From positions 992,001-1,056,000 of the forward strand of contig NZ_CP133190.1 in the NCBI RefSeq assembly GCF_030913705.1: a stretch of DNA of 64,000 bases, written 5' to 3'. The notes under the pieces were generated by a model. It did not search any database and had not been told where the DNA came from. It worked only from the letters and a program-made list of their open reading frames with translations. Below, one piece after another: positions 17,450 to 26,132 of this stretch (position 1 is the first letter of the stretch; every line of letters starts with the position of its first letter). Source of the DNA: Anaerocolumna sp. MB42-C2 (GTDB lineage Bacteria; Bacillota; Clostridia; Lachnospirales; Lachnospiraceae). The position numbers and the translations under genes are program-made.

Positions 17450-17878
17450 TTAACTGGTTTCAATGCAATCTTTTAGGGTATGCCAGCCTAAAACAGCACA
17501 TTTTACTCTTGCAGGCATATGTGAGATATCTTTTAGAACTACAGCATCTTCTAAAATCTCCAGTTTTTCTTCCTCCGTAATCTCCTGCTTAATCATAGCA
17601 AAGAAAGTATCGGCCAAACTTTTAGCTTCTTCTACCGGTTTTCCTTTAATCAAGTCTACCATGATAGAAGCCGATGCCTGGGATATGGCACAGCCGCTGC
17701 CAGTAAACCCGGCATCTTCTATTACACCGTTTTTTAAGCGGATTTCTAATTGTATTTCATCTCCGCAATTTGGATTCACTCCATTTCGTGTCATGGTCGG
17801 ATTATCTATGTGGTGCTTATTCCGCTTGGAATTCATATGCTCGTGTAAAACCTCGGTATATATTTGTTCAATTCCCAT
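17450..17878 (-). CDS. sufU: Fe-S cluster assembly protein SufU
   Basis: SufU is the zinc-dependent sulfur acceptor for SufS in Gram-positive SUF systems. The 142-residue protein keeps the three cysteines: Cys38 in NPNCGDE, Cys63 in GSGCAISQASAS and Cys127 in RVKCAVLGW. It is the last gene of the operon; its start overlaps the sufS end by 11 bp, suggesting coupled translation. It could also be called an IscU/NifU-like scaffold, but the SufU-type spacing and the SufS partner favour SufU. Confidence 0.93.
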   Translation of the reverse strand: MGIEQIYTEVLHEHMNSKRNKHHIDNPTMTRNGVNPNCGDEIQLEIRLKNGVIEDAGFTGSGCAISQASASIMVDLIKGKPVEEAKSLADTFFAMIKQEITEEEKLEILEDAVVLKDISHMPARVKCAVLGWHTLKDCIETS

Positions 17879-19097
17879 AACCTAACCATCTCCTTACTTT
17901 TTTGAGACTTTGGATAAATAGATCAATTTCCTCTTTTGTATTGTAAAAATAAAAGCTGATTCTGCAGGTAGCCGGAACTTTCAAATATTTCATTAATGGC
18001 TGGGCACAGTGATGTCCTGCCCGAATGGCTATTCCATCACCATCCAGGATGGATGCAGTATCATGGGGATGTATTCCGTCTACGTTAAAGGAAATAACGC
18101 CGCTTCTTTTGCCATTATTGGCTTTATCGCCGTAAATAGTTATATCCCAAAGTTTATTCAGTTCCTCTAAAGCATAACCGGTTAGTTCCTCCTCCGTCTT
18201 TTGTATGGTTTCATAACCGATTTGATTAATATATTCCATAGCGGCAGCTAATCCCACAGCACCGCCTACATTGGGAGTTCCTGCTTCAAATTTATGAGGA
18301 AGCGGTGCAAAGGTTGCAACCTGTTCGGACACATATTCTATCATTTCACCTCCGGTTAAAAAGGGAGGCATGGCATTTAATAATTTCTCTTTTCCGTATA
18401 ATACCCCGATTCCCATGGGTGCCAGCATCTTATGTCCGGAAAAAACAAGAAAATCTACATCCAGCTGCTTTACATCCACCGGATAATGGGGAATTCCCTG
18501 GGCTGTATCCAAAACAACTACTGCACCAACACTATGGGCTTTTTGTATTATTTTTTCAATAGGATGTATTGTACCCAGAACGTTGGATACATGAGCAACC
18601 GAAACAATCTTAGTGTTTTCAGTTATTTTCTTCTCCAAATCCTCCTCTAAGATATGACCCTCTTCATTCAGATAAAGATAAGTTAAAACTGCACCTTTTT
18701 CTTTAGCTGCCTGCTGCCACGGAATAATATTACTGTGATGTTCCGATATGGATAAAACTATTTCATCTCCGCTATTTAAAACTGATCTACCGTAGCTATA
18801 GGCAATCAAATTCAACGCCTCCGTGGTGTTCTTTGTAAAGATAACTTCGCTTGGGTTATCTGCATGAATAAATTCAGCTGCCACTTTCCTGGCCCTTTCA
18901 TAAGCATCCGTAGCCTCCACACTTAGTTCATACAATCCCCGGTATGGATTGGCATTATGTTTTTGGTAATATTCCCCTTCTGCTTTTAATACAGAATTTG
19001 GTTTTTGACTGGTAGCCGCATTGTCCAGATAAATAAGTGGTTTTCCATGAAATGTACTATTAAGTATGGGAAAATCTTTTCTAAACTGATTATACAT
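17868..19097 (-). CDS. sufS: Cysteine desulfurase SufS
   Basis: This PLP enzyme removes sulfur from cysteine as a persulfide for Fe-S assembly. The 409-residue protein has the PLP lysine Lys223 in FSGHKM, the pyridine-binding Asp197 in VLDTAQ, and the catalytic Cys364 in RAGHHCAQP, which marks group II (SufS type). AAAGGAGG precedes the ATG, and the start overlaps the sufD 3' end by 8 bp. Confidence 0.96.
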   Translation of the reverse strand: MYNQFRKDFPILNSTFHGKPLIYLDNAATSQKPNSVLKAEGEYYQKHNANPYRGLYELSVEATDAYERARKVAAEFIHADNPSEVIFTKNTTEALNLIAYSYGRSVLNSGDEIVLSISEHHSNIIPWQQAAKEKGAVLTYLYLNEEGHILEEDLEKKITENTKIVSVAHVSNVLGTIHPIEKIIQKAHSVGAVVVLDTAQGIPHYPVDVKQLDVDFLVFSGHKMLAPMGIGVLYGKEKLLNAMPPFLTGGEMIEYVSEQVATFAPLPHKFEAGTPNVGGAVGLAAAMEYINQIGYETIQKTEEELTGYALEELNKLWDITIYGDKANNGKRSGVISFNVDGIHPHDTASILDGDGIAIRAGHHCAQPLMKYLKVPATCRISFYFYNTKEEIDLFIQSLKKVRRWLGYGN

Positions 19098-20184
19098 GAC
19101 TTAACCTCCTTTTCACATATTCAGTAATATCCGACCTCAGAAAGGAGAAAGGAATTTCACTGATAACCGGGTCAAACCAGGCCTCTATCATGAGTTTTTT
19201 TGCAGATATTTCATCGAGTCCTCTGGACATCATATAAAACAACTTATTTTCATCTATCTTTCCGCTGTTAGCAGCATGTTTCCCTTCAACATTCTCTTCT
19301 GCGCATAAAATTAATGGTGCTGATATGTTCCTGATCTTCGGGCTGAATAACAGGGTATTTTCCCTTTCCTGCCCTATGGAACCGGAAGCTCCTTTTTTAA
19401 AATCCAGCGTGCCCTTGAATACTTTACTGCTATGGTCAAGTAAAGCACCGTTCATTGTTATCTTGCTTTGTGTCATTTTGCCAATGTGATTTACTACATA
19501 GTTAAAGTCCAGTGACCGGTTAAAATCACCAAAAAATATGGTACTAATATCCATATTGCTGTTATCTCCTGATAAATCAGCATATACACTGCTTATGGAC
19601 TTAAAACTTCCTAATTCACTCTGGTTATAATGAATTGTGCCGCCGTCCAGCTTAGCACATACGTTATTTAAATGATTTGCCTTATCTCCGAGCAATTGTA
19701 CCTGGATTAAGTTTATAACTGCGTTTTTGCCTGCATAAAGATAAGTTACTCCGCTATGAAACATTGTTTCATCTTCTTCGGAACGGTAAGAAAGAACAAC
19801 CGTAATTTCACTGTTCTCTTCTGCTATAATATGATTCAAATCTACAACAGTAGAATTATCTTTCTCCAACCGGTAATCTAAATAGATTGGTTCTTTTACC
19901 TTAGTACCTTCCGGTATACGAAGCGATATACCACTGTTTTTATATTCTTTCACAAATTTGATTGCGTCCTCTCCCATTCCGGTATTTATGGATGCTATCA
20001 AAGTTTCGGAATTAAGATTATCGGTCAGTATTAAACTGTCCGGCAGTGTTTTACCGGATTTGAATGGTTCTTTATTATATGCCGTAATCTCCGGTATGTT
20101 TTCCTTTAAGGATACCTCATTGATACCCAGCCAGCTCCATGTTCTGACGGGAAGTTTATTCATATTATTTAATTGTAAATTCAT
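19090..20184 (-). CDS. sufD: Fe-S cluster assembly protein SufD
   Basis: SufD partners SufB in the SufBC2D scaffold. The 364-residue protein shows the right-handed beta-helix core typical of SufB/SufD and the C-terminal helix region beginning SRGLDEISAKKLMIEAWF, which contacts SufC. It is shorter than E. coli SufD (423), mainly in the N-terminal helical part. It lies 27 bp downstream of sufB with AGGAGG before the ATG. Confidence 0.92.
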   Translation of the reverse strand: MNLQLNNMNKLPVRTWSWLGINEVSLKENIPEITAYNKEPFKSGKTLPDSLILTDNLNSETLIASINTGMGEDAIKFVKEYKNSGISLRIPEGTKVKEPIYLDYRLEKDNSTVVDLNHIIAEENSEITVVLSYRSEEDETMFHSGVTYLYAGKNAVINLIQVQLLGDKANHLNNVCAKLDGGTIHYNQSELGSFKSISSVYADLSGDNSNMDISTIFFGDFNRSLDFNYVVNHIGKMTQSKITMNGALLDHSSKVFKGTLDFKKGASGSIGQERENTLLFSPKIRNISAPLILCAEENVEGKHAANSGKIDENKLFYMMSRGLDEISAKKLMIEAWFDPVISEIPFSFLRSDITEYVKRRLSHV

Positions 20185-20211
20185 AGGTTTTCCTCCTTGT
20201 TATCAGAACCT

Positions 20212-21624
20212 TTAACCGATACTGCCTTCCATCTCCAGTTGTATTAAGTGATTCATCTCTACAGCATATTCCAAAGGCAGCTCTTTCGCAATTGGCTCCG
20301 CAAATCCATTTACAATCATAGCTCTGGCTTCTGTTTCACTTAACCCTCTGCTCATGAGATAAAAAACGGTATCATCACTGATTCTTCCTATCTTAGCCTC
20401 ATGGCCGATATCAACTTCATCATTTCTGATATCCATGACCGGTATGGTATCCGACCTGGAATTACCGTCCAACATAAGGGATTCACAGGATACGGAAGAT
20501 TTACCATGTGAAGCAGCATCCTCGATGATTACAGCACTCCGGAACGTACTCCATCCTCCATCTTTGGAAATAGATTTGGCATTCATATGGGATGAGGTAT
20601 TAGGTGCCTTATGCACTACCGATACCCCGGTATCCAGGTTCTGTCCTTTACCTGCAAAAGTAATACCGGTATATTCCATTTTTGAATTTTCGCCGTTTAA
20701 TATGCTGGTAGGGTAAAGGTATGAAACATGGGAGCCAAAAGAACCGGATACCCATTCCATGGTTCCTCCTTTATCCACTATCGCCCTTTTCGTATTTAAA
20801 TTGTACATATTCTTAGACCAGTTTTCTATGGTGGAATATCGCAATCTGGCATTTTCCCCAACATATAATTCAACACAGCCGGCATGCAGATTGGCTACAT
20901 TATATTTTGGTGCGGAACATCCCTCTATAAAATGCAGGCTGGCTCCCTTATCAACTATTATTAAGGTATGCTCAAACTGTCCGGCTCCCGGTGCGTTTAA
21001 TCTGAAATACGACTGCAGCGGGATTTCTACGGATACCCCGGGTGGTACATATACAAAAGAGCCCCCTGACCAAACCGCGCCGTGTAAGGCTGCGAATTTA
21101 TGGGTATCCGGTGTAACTAACTTCATAAAATGTTTTCTGACCATATCTTCGTACTCACGTAAAGCACTCTCCATATCCGTATAAATGACACCTAAACTTT
21201 TTACTTCCTCTCTTACATTATGATAAACTACTTCGGAATCATATTGGGCACCTACTCCGGCCAGAGAAGTCCTTTCCGCCTGGGGTATTCCAAGGCGTTC
21301 AAACGTATTTTTAATATCCTCCGGTACCTCTTCCCAACTTACCTGCATCTTTGTATCAGGCCGTATATAAGTAACAATATCCTCCATATTTAAATCCGAA
21401 AGACTTGGTCCCCATCCCGGAAGTTCCAGCCGCTGATATACTTTTAAGGATTCCTGGCGGAAATCCCTCATCCATTTTGGATCGTTTTTTTCTAATGATA
21501 TGGTATTCACAATACCAAATGTAAGTCCCCTTTTCGAAGTAAAAGAAGCTTTGACCTGATCTTTGATATCATAAATACTCCGGTCTATATCTTCAATATA
21601 GGTTTTATTCTTTTCTAAATCCAT
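20212..21624 (-). CDS. sufB: Fe-S cluster assembly protein SufB
   Basis: SufB is the cluster-building subunit of the SufBC2D complex. The 470-residue length and sequence match the family: the N-terminal helical region with DPKWMRDFRQ, then the beta-helix with HFIEGCSAPKY, and the SufC-contacting end SRGLSETEARAMIVNGF. It is probably the second cistron after sufC (gap 57 bp), with an AAAGGGG ribosome site. Among SUF proteins it is the most conserved, so the call is secure. Confidence 0.97.
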   Translation of the reverse strand: MDLEKNKTYIEDIDRSIYDIKDQVKASFTSKRGLTFGIVNTISLEKNDPKWMRDFRQESLKVYQRLELPGWGPSLSDLNMEDIVTYIRPDTKMQVSWEEVPEDIKNTFERLGIPQAERTSLAGVGAQYDSEVVYHNVREEVKSLGVIYTDMESALREYEDMVRKHFMKLVTPDTHKFAALHGAVWSGGSFVYVPPGVSVEIPLQSYFRLNAPGAGQFEHTLIIVDKGASLHFIEGCSAPKYNVANLHAGCVELYVGENARLRYSTIENWSKNMYNLNTKRAIVDKGGTMEWVSGSFGSHVSYLYPTSILNGENSKMEYTGITFAGKGQNLDTGVSVVHKAPNTSSHMNAKSISKDGGWSTFRSAVIIEDAASHGKSSVSCESLMLDGNSRSDTIPVMDIRNDEVDIGHEAKIGRISDDTVFYLMSRGLSETEARAMIVNGFAEPIAKELPLEYAVEMNHLIQLEMEGSIG

Positions 21625-21681
21625 AACGAATTCCCCTTTCTGATTTGATCCGATATAAGTAATTGTAAAGTTTGCAGTTAC

Positions 21682-22428
21682 CTATATCGCAGGTGTAAAT
21701 TCCCGGAATCCGTATCTATTTACCCGCTCAATCAGGGAGACATCTCCAGACTTTATTATAGTTCCGTTTTGCAGGATATGTACCCTGTCCACCGGCAGAT
21801 ATTCCAGTATTTTTGTATTATGGGTTATTACAACAATAGAATTTTTATTATTTTTGAAGGTTTCTACACCCTTGGAAACTATTTTGACAGCATCCACATC
21901 CAGTCCGGAGTCTGTTTCGTCCAATATGGCAAGCTTCGGATTCAATAAAAGCATTTGCAGGATTTCTGATTTTTTCTTTTCTCCGCCTGAAAAACCCACG
22001 TTCAGATATCTGGTGGCATAATCTTTATCCATATTTAGGTTTTCCATCGTTTTACCTAGTTCTTTTTTAAAAGCCATTATACGAATGGATTTACCGGTAA
22101 CCGCTGATTGGGTGGTCCTTAAAAAATTCTCCAAAGTGATACCGGATAATTCCTCCGGATTCTGAAAAGAAAGGAATATTCCCTTTTTAGCCCGGACATC
22201 AGCTTTTTCCTCTGTAATATTCTCTCCCTCAAAATAGATGTTTCCCTGGTTTACTTTAAACCCTGGATGTCCCATAACGGCATAACCTAAGGTTGATTTA
22301 CCGGCGCCGTTTGGACCCATTATTACATGAACTTCTCCCTGATTCACCGTAAGATTTAAGTTATTTAATATAATTTTACCTTCTGCACTTACCTGCAGAT
22401 TATTTATTTCCAATAGTTTATTTGGCAT
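21682..22428 (-). CDS. sufC: SUF system ATPase SufC
   Basis: SufC is the ABC-type ATPase that drives conformational change in the SUF scaffold. The 248-residue protein has Walker A GPNGAGKST (38-46), the signature FSGGEKKKSE and Walker B LAILDETDSGLD. The true start is the ATG at 22428, preceded by GGTGG. Reading the frame further up to 22551 gives a low-complexity peptide (IGIKIVGIKIVGIKI) encoded by a 15-bp tandem repeat and is unlikely to be protein. It is the first gene of the sufCBDSU operon. Confidence 0.95.
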   Translation of the reverse strand: MPNKLLEINNLQVSAEGKIILNNLNLTVNQGEVHVIMGPNGAGKSTLGYAVMGHPGFKVNQGNIYFEGENITEEKADVRAKKGIFLSFQNPEELSGITLENFLRTTQSAVTGKSIRIMAFKKELGKTMENLNMDKDYATRYLNVGFSGGEKKKSEILQMLLLNPKLAILDETDSGLDVDAVKIVSKGVETFKNNKNSIVVITHNTKILEYLPVDRVHILQNGTIIKSGDVSLIERVNRYGFREFTPAI

Positions 22429-22480
22429 TGCTTCCACCTGTTTTCCTTTCCTTAAAACTTTGGACGAATTAATTGTCATG

Positions 22481-22525
22481 ATTTTAATTCCCACTATTTT
22501 AATTCCTACTATTTTAATCCCTATT
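22481..22525. repeat. 15-bp tandem repeat, three copies, upstream of sufC
   Basis: Three consecutive 15-mers, ATTTTAATTCCCACT, ATTTTAATTCCTACT and ATTTTAATCCCTATT, lie 53 bp before the sufC start. A TATAAT-like -10 for the suf operon overlaps the distal edge (minus strand). The repeats may be a stacked regulator site or a slippage-prone tract. Confidence 0.75.
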
Positions 22526-22568
22526 ATAATACTCGGATATAATAAATGCAATAGTTTCCTGAAATTTT

Positions 22569-22600
22569 CTTTTGATCTTTATTTTAATCAAGATCAAAAG
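22569..22600. promoter_or_regulatory. Inverted repeat upstream of cooS
   Basis: CTTTTGATCTT and AAGATCAAAAG form a perfect 11-bp inverted repeat with a 10-bp spacer, 60 bp upstream of the cooS start. The half site contains TTGATC/GATCAA, but the spacing does not match an FNR/CRP box. It is a candidate operator for cooS or for the divergent suf operon. Confidence 0.5.
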
Positions 22601-22659
22601 TATAAAATCAATTTGATTGACAAAACCTAATGACAAATAATCCCTTAGGAGGAATCATT

Positions 22660-24801
22660 ATGTCTGATAAAAATATAATGGAATCATTTGAAAACAGCGC
22701 AAAAACCATGCGCGGAGATAATACGACCTTTGGCGGTAAACTTACCAATGAAGCATCCAATGATCCCAATACTCACACGGATATCCATAACCGTATTCAA
22801 GTGGATTACGATATTATTGAGGGATCGCCGTCCATGAAAGAAGTCCATAAATGGCAAAGGGAACATATAAAAAAAGACGATCAGTCAAAAGAGGGTTACC
22901 CGTTAAATGTTATTATCGATCCGGCAATGCGTGAAATGTATAAAGTAGTTCATGATGCCGGAATGACCAATGTATTTGATCGTTTCAGTCAGCAGCAGCC
23001 AATACAGTGTAAGTTTTGTATTGAGGGCCTGTCCTGTCAGTTATGTGCTAACGGTCCCTGTCGAATTAACGATAAAGTCCCCAGGGGTACCTGCGGTGTA
23101 GATGCCCATACCATGGTTGCCAGAAATTTTGTATACCGCCATGTTACCATTGGTACTTCCGCAAATATTTTCCACTGCGAACAGGCTGCCAGAACCCTAA
23201 AAGCTGCCGGTGAACATCCAGGCAGCGGATTAAAGATAAGAGATTCTGAAAAATTAAAAAAATATGCAAATATGGCTGGTCTGGATACCAGTGAATCCAT
23301 TCAGAAACTGGCCGTTCATTTTGCCCAATGGGTAATGGATGATATTCATCTGCCTTATTATGAACCGTCAAAAACCGTGGAAGCATTTGCTCCGACTAAA
23401 AGAAAAGAACTCTGGAAAGAACTGGAGCTTTTTCCTGGTGGCGGATATAGTGAAATTGCTTACGCCCAGACCAGGTGTATGACAAACTTTAACTCAGATC
23501 CGGTTGAATTCCTGTTAAACAGTGTACGACTTGGTGTTGCAAATGAATATCAAGGTCTGTTCCTTCTTGATATTATTCAGGAAATCCTTATGGGAACTCA
23601 GGAAATAACAGAAAAGCATCAGAATATGGGCTTGTTAAAAGAAAATATGGTTAATATTGTAACTAACGGCCATATGCCTTTATTAGCTCATGTTGCCATT
23701 GATATGGCTTCCACGAAAGAATGGCAGGCTAAGGCAAAAGAAGCCGGTGCAGATGGAATCCAGATATTGGGCCATGTCTGCGAGGGACAGCAGTTAATGA
23801 ACTATGAAGGAACCCATAATCAAAGCGGATACGGCGGGCAGGAAGGAGAATGGCTGTCCCAGGAATACCTGCTTGCAACCGGGGTCGTTGATATGTTTAT
23901 GTTTGATTACAACTGTACGGTACCTACCATGCCGTTATTTGCAAAACGTTTTGGTACTAAACTTCTAAGCACTCATCCTGTAATAAAACTACAGGGTACC
24001 GAAACCTTGGACTTTATTCCTGAAAAAATGGAGGAGCAGGCAGCAAAGGCACTGGATATGGCAATTGAAACCTTTAAAAAACGTAAATCAGAAAAACGTA
24101 AAACCTATATTCCTCCCTACAAATCAAACTGTACTGTCGGTTTTAGTACCGAATCGGTGCGTAATGCTTTAGGCGGAAGTTTTGATCCTTTAATCGAGCA
24201 GATAACAAACGGTAATATTCGTGGCATTGCAACCATTGTCGGCTGTACTACCGCACGTTTCGGACAAGGCGGCAGTAATATTTTTAAAATCACAAAAGGT
24301 TTAATTAAAAATAATATACTTGTTTTATCAGGCGGATGTACTTCCTCTGTTATGGAATACACCGGATTAACAGATCCTAAAGCTGCAGAGGAATGCGGAG
24401 ATGGCCTGAAAGCAGTGTGTAAAAAATTAGGCATCCCCCCAGTTTTATCTTATGGTGCCTGTGTTGATATCGGTAAAATGACACATACCGCTAAAGAACT
24501 GGCTGATGCCCTAAACATTGATACCAATAAACTACCATTAGTAATCGGTGCTCCGGAATATCTGGAACAAAAAGCCGTGGCCGATGCCTGCACTGCAGTT
24601 GCTCTTGGCTGGCTCGTTCATGTAGCTCCCGTTCCATCCATTACAGGCAGCGATGTTGTCGTAAAAACTTTAACAGAAACAACGGAAACCCTTGGTCTTG
24701 GTAAAGTTGTGGTTGAACTGGATGCTGAAAAAACCATTCAAATTTATGTAGATCACATTGAAAAAAAACGGAAAGAACTGGGACTTAGCAGTTTTGCATA
24801 G
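22660..24801 (+). CDS. cooS: Anaerobic carbon monoxide dehydrogenase, catalytic subunit
   Basis: CooS interconverts CO and CO2 at a nickel-iron-sulfur C-cluster. The 713-residue protein has the N-terminal cluster cysteines in CKFCIEGLSCQLCANGPCRI (residues ~119-138). C-cluster ligand regions are HVCEGQQL, VGCTTARFGQGG, SGGCTSSV and SYGACVDIGK. AGGAGG is seven bases before ATG 22660; an ATG at 22630 is not used on this evidence. No acsB, cooF or ech-type genes are adjacent, so it is a monofunctional CODH, perhaps for CO detoxification or ferredoxin redox balance. It is divergent from the suf operon. Confidence 0.95.
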   Translation: MSDKNIMESFENSAKTMRGDNTTFGGKLTNEASNDPNTHTDIHNRIQVDYDIIEGSPSMKEVHKWQREHIKKDDQSKEGYPLNVIIDPAMREMYKVVHDAGMTNVFDRFSQQQPIQCKFCIEGLSCQLCANGPCRINDKVPRGTCGVDAHTMVARNFVYRHVTIGTSANIFHCEQAARTLKAAGEHPGSGLKIRDSEKLKKYANMAGLDTSESIQKLAVHFAQWVMDDIHLPYYEPSKTVEAFAPTKRKELWKELELFPGGGYSEIAYAQTRCMTNFNSDPVEFLLNSVRLGVANEYQGLFLLDIIQEILMGTQEITEKHQNMGLLKENMVNIVTNGHMPLLAHVAIDMASTKEWQAKAKEAGADGIQILGHVCEGQQLMNYEGTHNQSGYGGQEGEWLSQEYLLATGVVDMFMFDYNCTVPTMPLFAKRFGTKLLSTHPVIKLQGTETLDFIPEKMEEQAAKALDMAIETFKKRKSEKRKTYIPPYKSNCTVGFSTESVRNALGGSFDPLIEQITNGNIRGIATIVGCTTARFGQGGSNIFKITKGLIKNNILVLSGGCTSSVMEYTGLTDPKAAEECGDGLKAVCKKLGIPPVLSYGACVDIGKMTHTAKELADALNIDTNKLPLVIGAPEYLEQKAVADACTAVALGWLVHVAPVPSITGSDVVVKTLTETTETLGLGKVVVELDAEKTIQIYVDHIEKKRKELGLSSFA

Positions 24802-24851
24802 AATCGGTTTCTTTTAGGTGGGCTTAGCTTAACGTCAGTTTTGTTAATACA

Positions 24852-24972
24852 AAGGGCTGTTGTATAATCTACCAGGCAGTATACTTGTAGTTGTAATAAG
24901 CGGGATATGTTTTTATGTTTTCCCACATAGTCTGTCTTACTATTGTACTGAATGAATTATACAAAAGCCCTT
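24852..24972. repeat. Large inverted repeat between convergent cooS and a membrane gene
   Basis: AAGGGCTGTTGTATAAT (24852-24868) pairs with ATTATACAAAAGCCCTT (24956-24972) with few mismatches, enclosing ~87 bp that can itself fold (GGGA..TCCC). No T tract follows either arm closely. It may be a structured bidirectional terminator or a small mobile palindromic element. Confidence 0.55.
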
Positions 24973-24999
24973 AGCTCATAAAAATTCTATCTATACTTT

Positions 25000-25386
25000 T
25001 TATTTTTGTCTTATCTTTTTATAAAGATATAAAACGAATTGGATCATTAAACCGGATAGGAAACCTATAATTAACCAGGCAAGATAAGACATAAATCCAG
25101 TCAGATCCCCCCATCCGTTGGTGTCTTTAATAAACATGGCAAATAAATTAATAAATCCAATTATAATCCCCGAAAAATAAATAATAACAGCAAGCTTTAA
25201 ACGAAAATAAATCAATACAGCGGTGATTCCTCCTAATATCAAGGAGAGAATGCTATAAGCAATGACATTCTGCAATATCACAGCATGTATAAGCACAAAT
25301 CTCACTCCTATTAGAAGCAATAGAAAATTAATCAATGCAATAAAAAATCCAATTATCAAACTATATTTAGTATTTTTTTCTTTCAT
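25000..25386 (-). CDS. Small integral membrane protein, four predicted segments
   Basis: A 128-residue hydrophobic protein has about four membrane spans (~8-28, 32-58, 63-85, 95-122) and basic ends (MKEKNTK, YKKIRQK). The sequence between spans three and four is polar (IKDTNGWGD). It is preceded by AGGAGC. The gene is monocistronic and convergent with cooS. No family was recognised with confidence and no function is proposed. Confidence 0.7.
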   Translation of the reverse strand: MKEKNTKYSLIIGFFIALINFLLLLIGVRFVLIHAVILQNVIAYSILSLILGGITAVLIYFRLKLAVIIYFSGIIIGFINLFAMFIKDTNGWGDLTGFMSYLAWLIIGFLSGLMIQFVLYLYKKIRQK

Positions 25387-25575
25387 CCGGGCTCCTGTTC
25401 ATTTAGAGCATTAATCTCCATTTAAATGATTTAATTTTTATTATCCTTTATACAGGTAAATTAATTTCTACATTTTATCAAATGATTCACTATACGTACA
25501 ATATGATTATACAATATTTTAACGAATAACAAAATATAAACTGCTTTTTCCATTAAGATACAATAAGAGATTTCC

Positions 25576-25625
25576 GTTACTGTTCATGGAATTGCTGCTT
25601 TTTGCAGGGGAGTGTACAATAACAG
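25576..25625 (+). repeat. 50-bp palindromic repeat, family 2 copy 1
   Basis: The element begins GTTACTGTTCATGGAATTGC and ends GGGGAGTGTACAATAACAG; its ends are inverted copies of each other (GTTACTGT against ACAATAAC). A second copy, ~88% identical and inverted, lies at 28605-28654. Confidence 0.75.
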
Positions 25626-25631
25626 ATTTCC

Positions 25632-25678
25632 AACAAAAGAGAGCTGCTATAAATTACATATTAACAGCTCCCTTTGTT
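25632..25678. terminator. Terminator after the two small-protein genes
   Basis: AACAAAAGAGAGCTGCT pairs with AACAGCTCCCTTTGTT around an AT-rich loop. It lies seven bases past the 56-residue gene's stop on the minus strand. The flanking A and T runs suit either direction. Confidence 0.65.
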
Positions 25679-25684
25679 TAACAA

Positions 25685-25855
25685 TTACCATTTACCATCA
25701 ATTTTAATCGGATTCGCTTTCTCATGTCCAGCCTTAGCTTTGCCCTGAATCTCCGGAACAGGTTTCACATCATTTTTTTGCATGTGTGTACCAGGTCCGC
25801 CTTCTGTTCCATGGGGTTCACTTGGATCCGGACGTCTCATACCTGCTTTAGCCAT
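25685..25855 (-). CDS. Small hydrophilic protein, 56 aa
   Basis: The frame starts MAKAGMRRPDPSEPHGTEGG with a strong AGGGGG ribosome site and ends GHEKANPIKIDGKW. The protein is rich in Gly, Pro, Lys and His, with no membrane segment or cysteine. It lies ten bases after the preceding 44-residue gene, so the two form a small operon. The composition resembles minor spore-associated proteins, but that is only a guess. Good initiation signals and the paired layout make it likely to be a real gene. Confidence 0.7.
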   Translation of the reverse strand: MAKAGMRRPDPSEPHGTEGGPGTHMQKNDVKPVPEIQGKAKAGHEKANPIKIDGKW

Positions 25856-25865
25856 ATTTTACCCC

Positions 25866-26000
25866 CTAAACATCATTATTTTTGATTGATTGTCTTTTTG
25901 CATTTTTATTGTGATTTTGATTTTCACGGGTTATGGGAGTCTGACCATTTGCTTTTTCCATTCTTGCTTTTTTATTATCCGGCTGACTATCTTTTGGCAT
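25866..26000 (-). CDS. Small basic hydrophilic protein, 44 aa
   Basis: The frame starts MPKDSQPDNKKARMEKANGQ and ends KRQSIKNNDV, rich in Lys, Asn and Gln. AAGGAG lies seven bases before the ATG. It is the first gene of a two-gene unit with the 56-residue protein. The composition is similar to the 38-residue protein at 10983-11099, as for minor small acid-soluble spore proteins; no family could be assigned with certainty. Confidence 0.65.
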   Translation of the reverse strand: MPKDSQPDNKKARMEKANGQTPITRENQNHNKNAKRQSIKNNDV

Positions 26001-26132
26001 ATCAATCTCCTTACTAATTTGTTGTTTCGGTAATTAGGATAGTTTTCTATCTATACCACAAAACTTAACCTAGATTAGTTTTTACTACACCATAAGTATG
26101 TTCCAGAATCGAAAACCATATTCACTAATACA

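Noticed and set aside
22429..22551. N-terminal extension of SufC (IGIKIVGIKIVGIKI)
   Set aside because: Encoded by a 15-bp tandem repeat, absent from other SufC proteins, and a better start with a ribosome site lies at 22428.
22660..24801. CODH as part of a Wood-Ljungdahl cluster
   Set aside because: No acsB, acsC/D, cooC or cooF gene is adjacent, so only monofunctional CODH can be supported.
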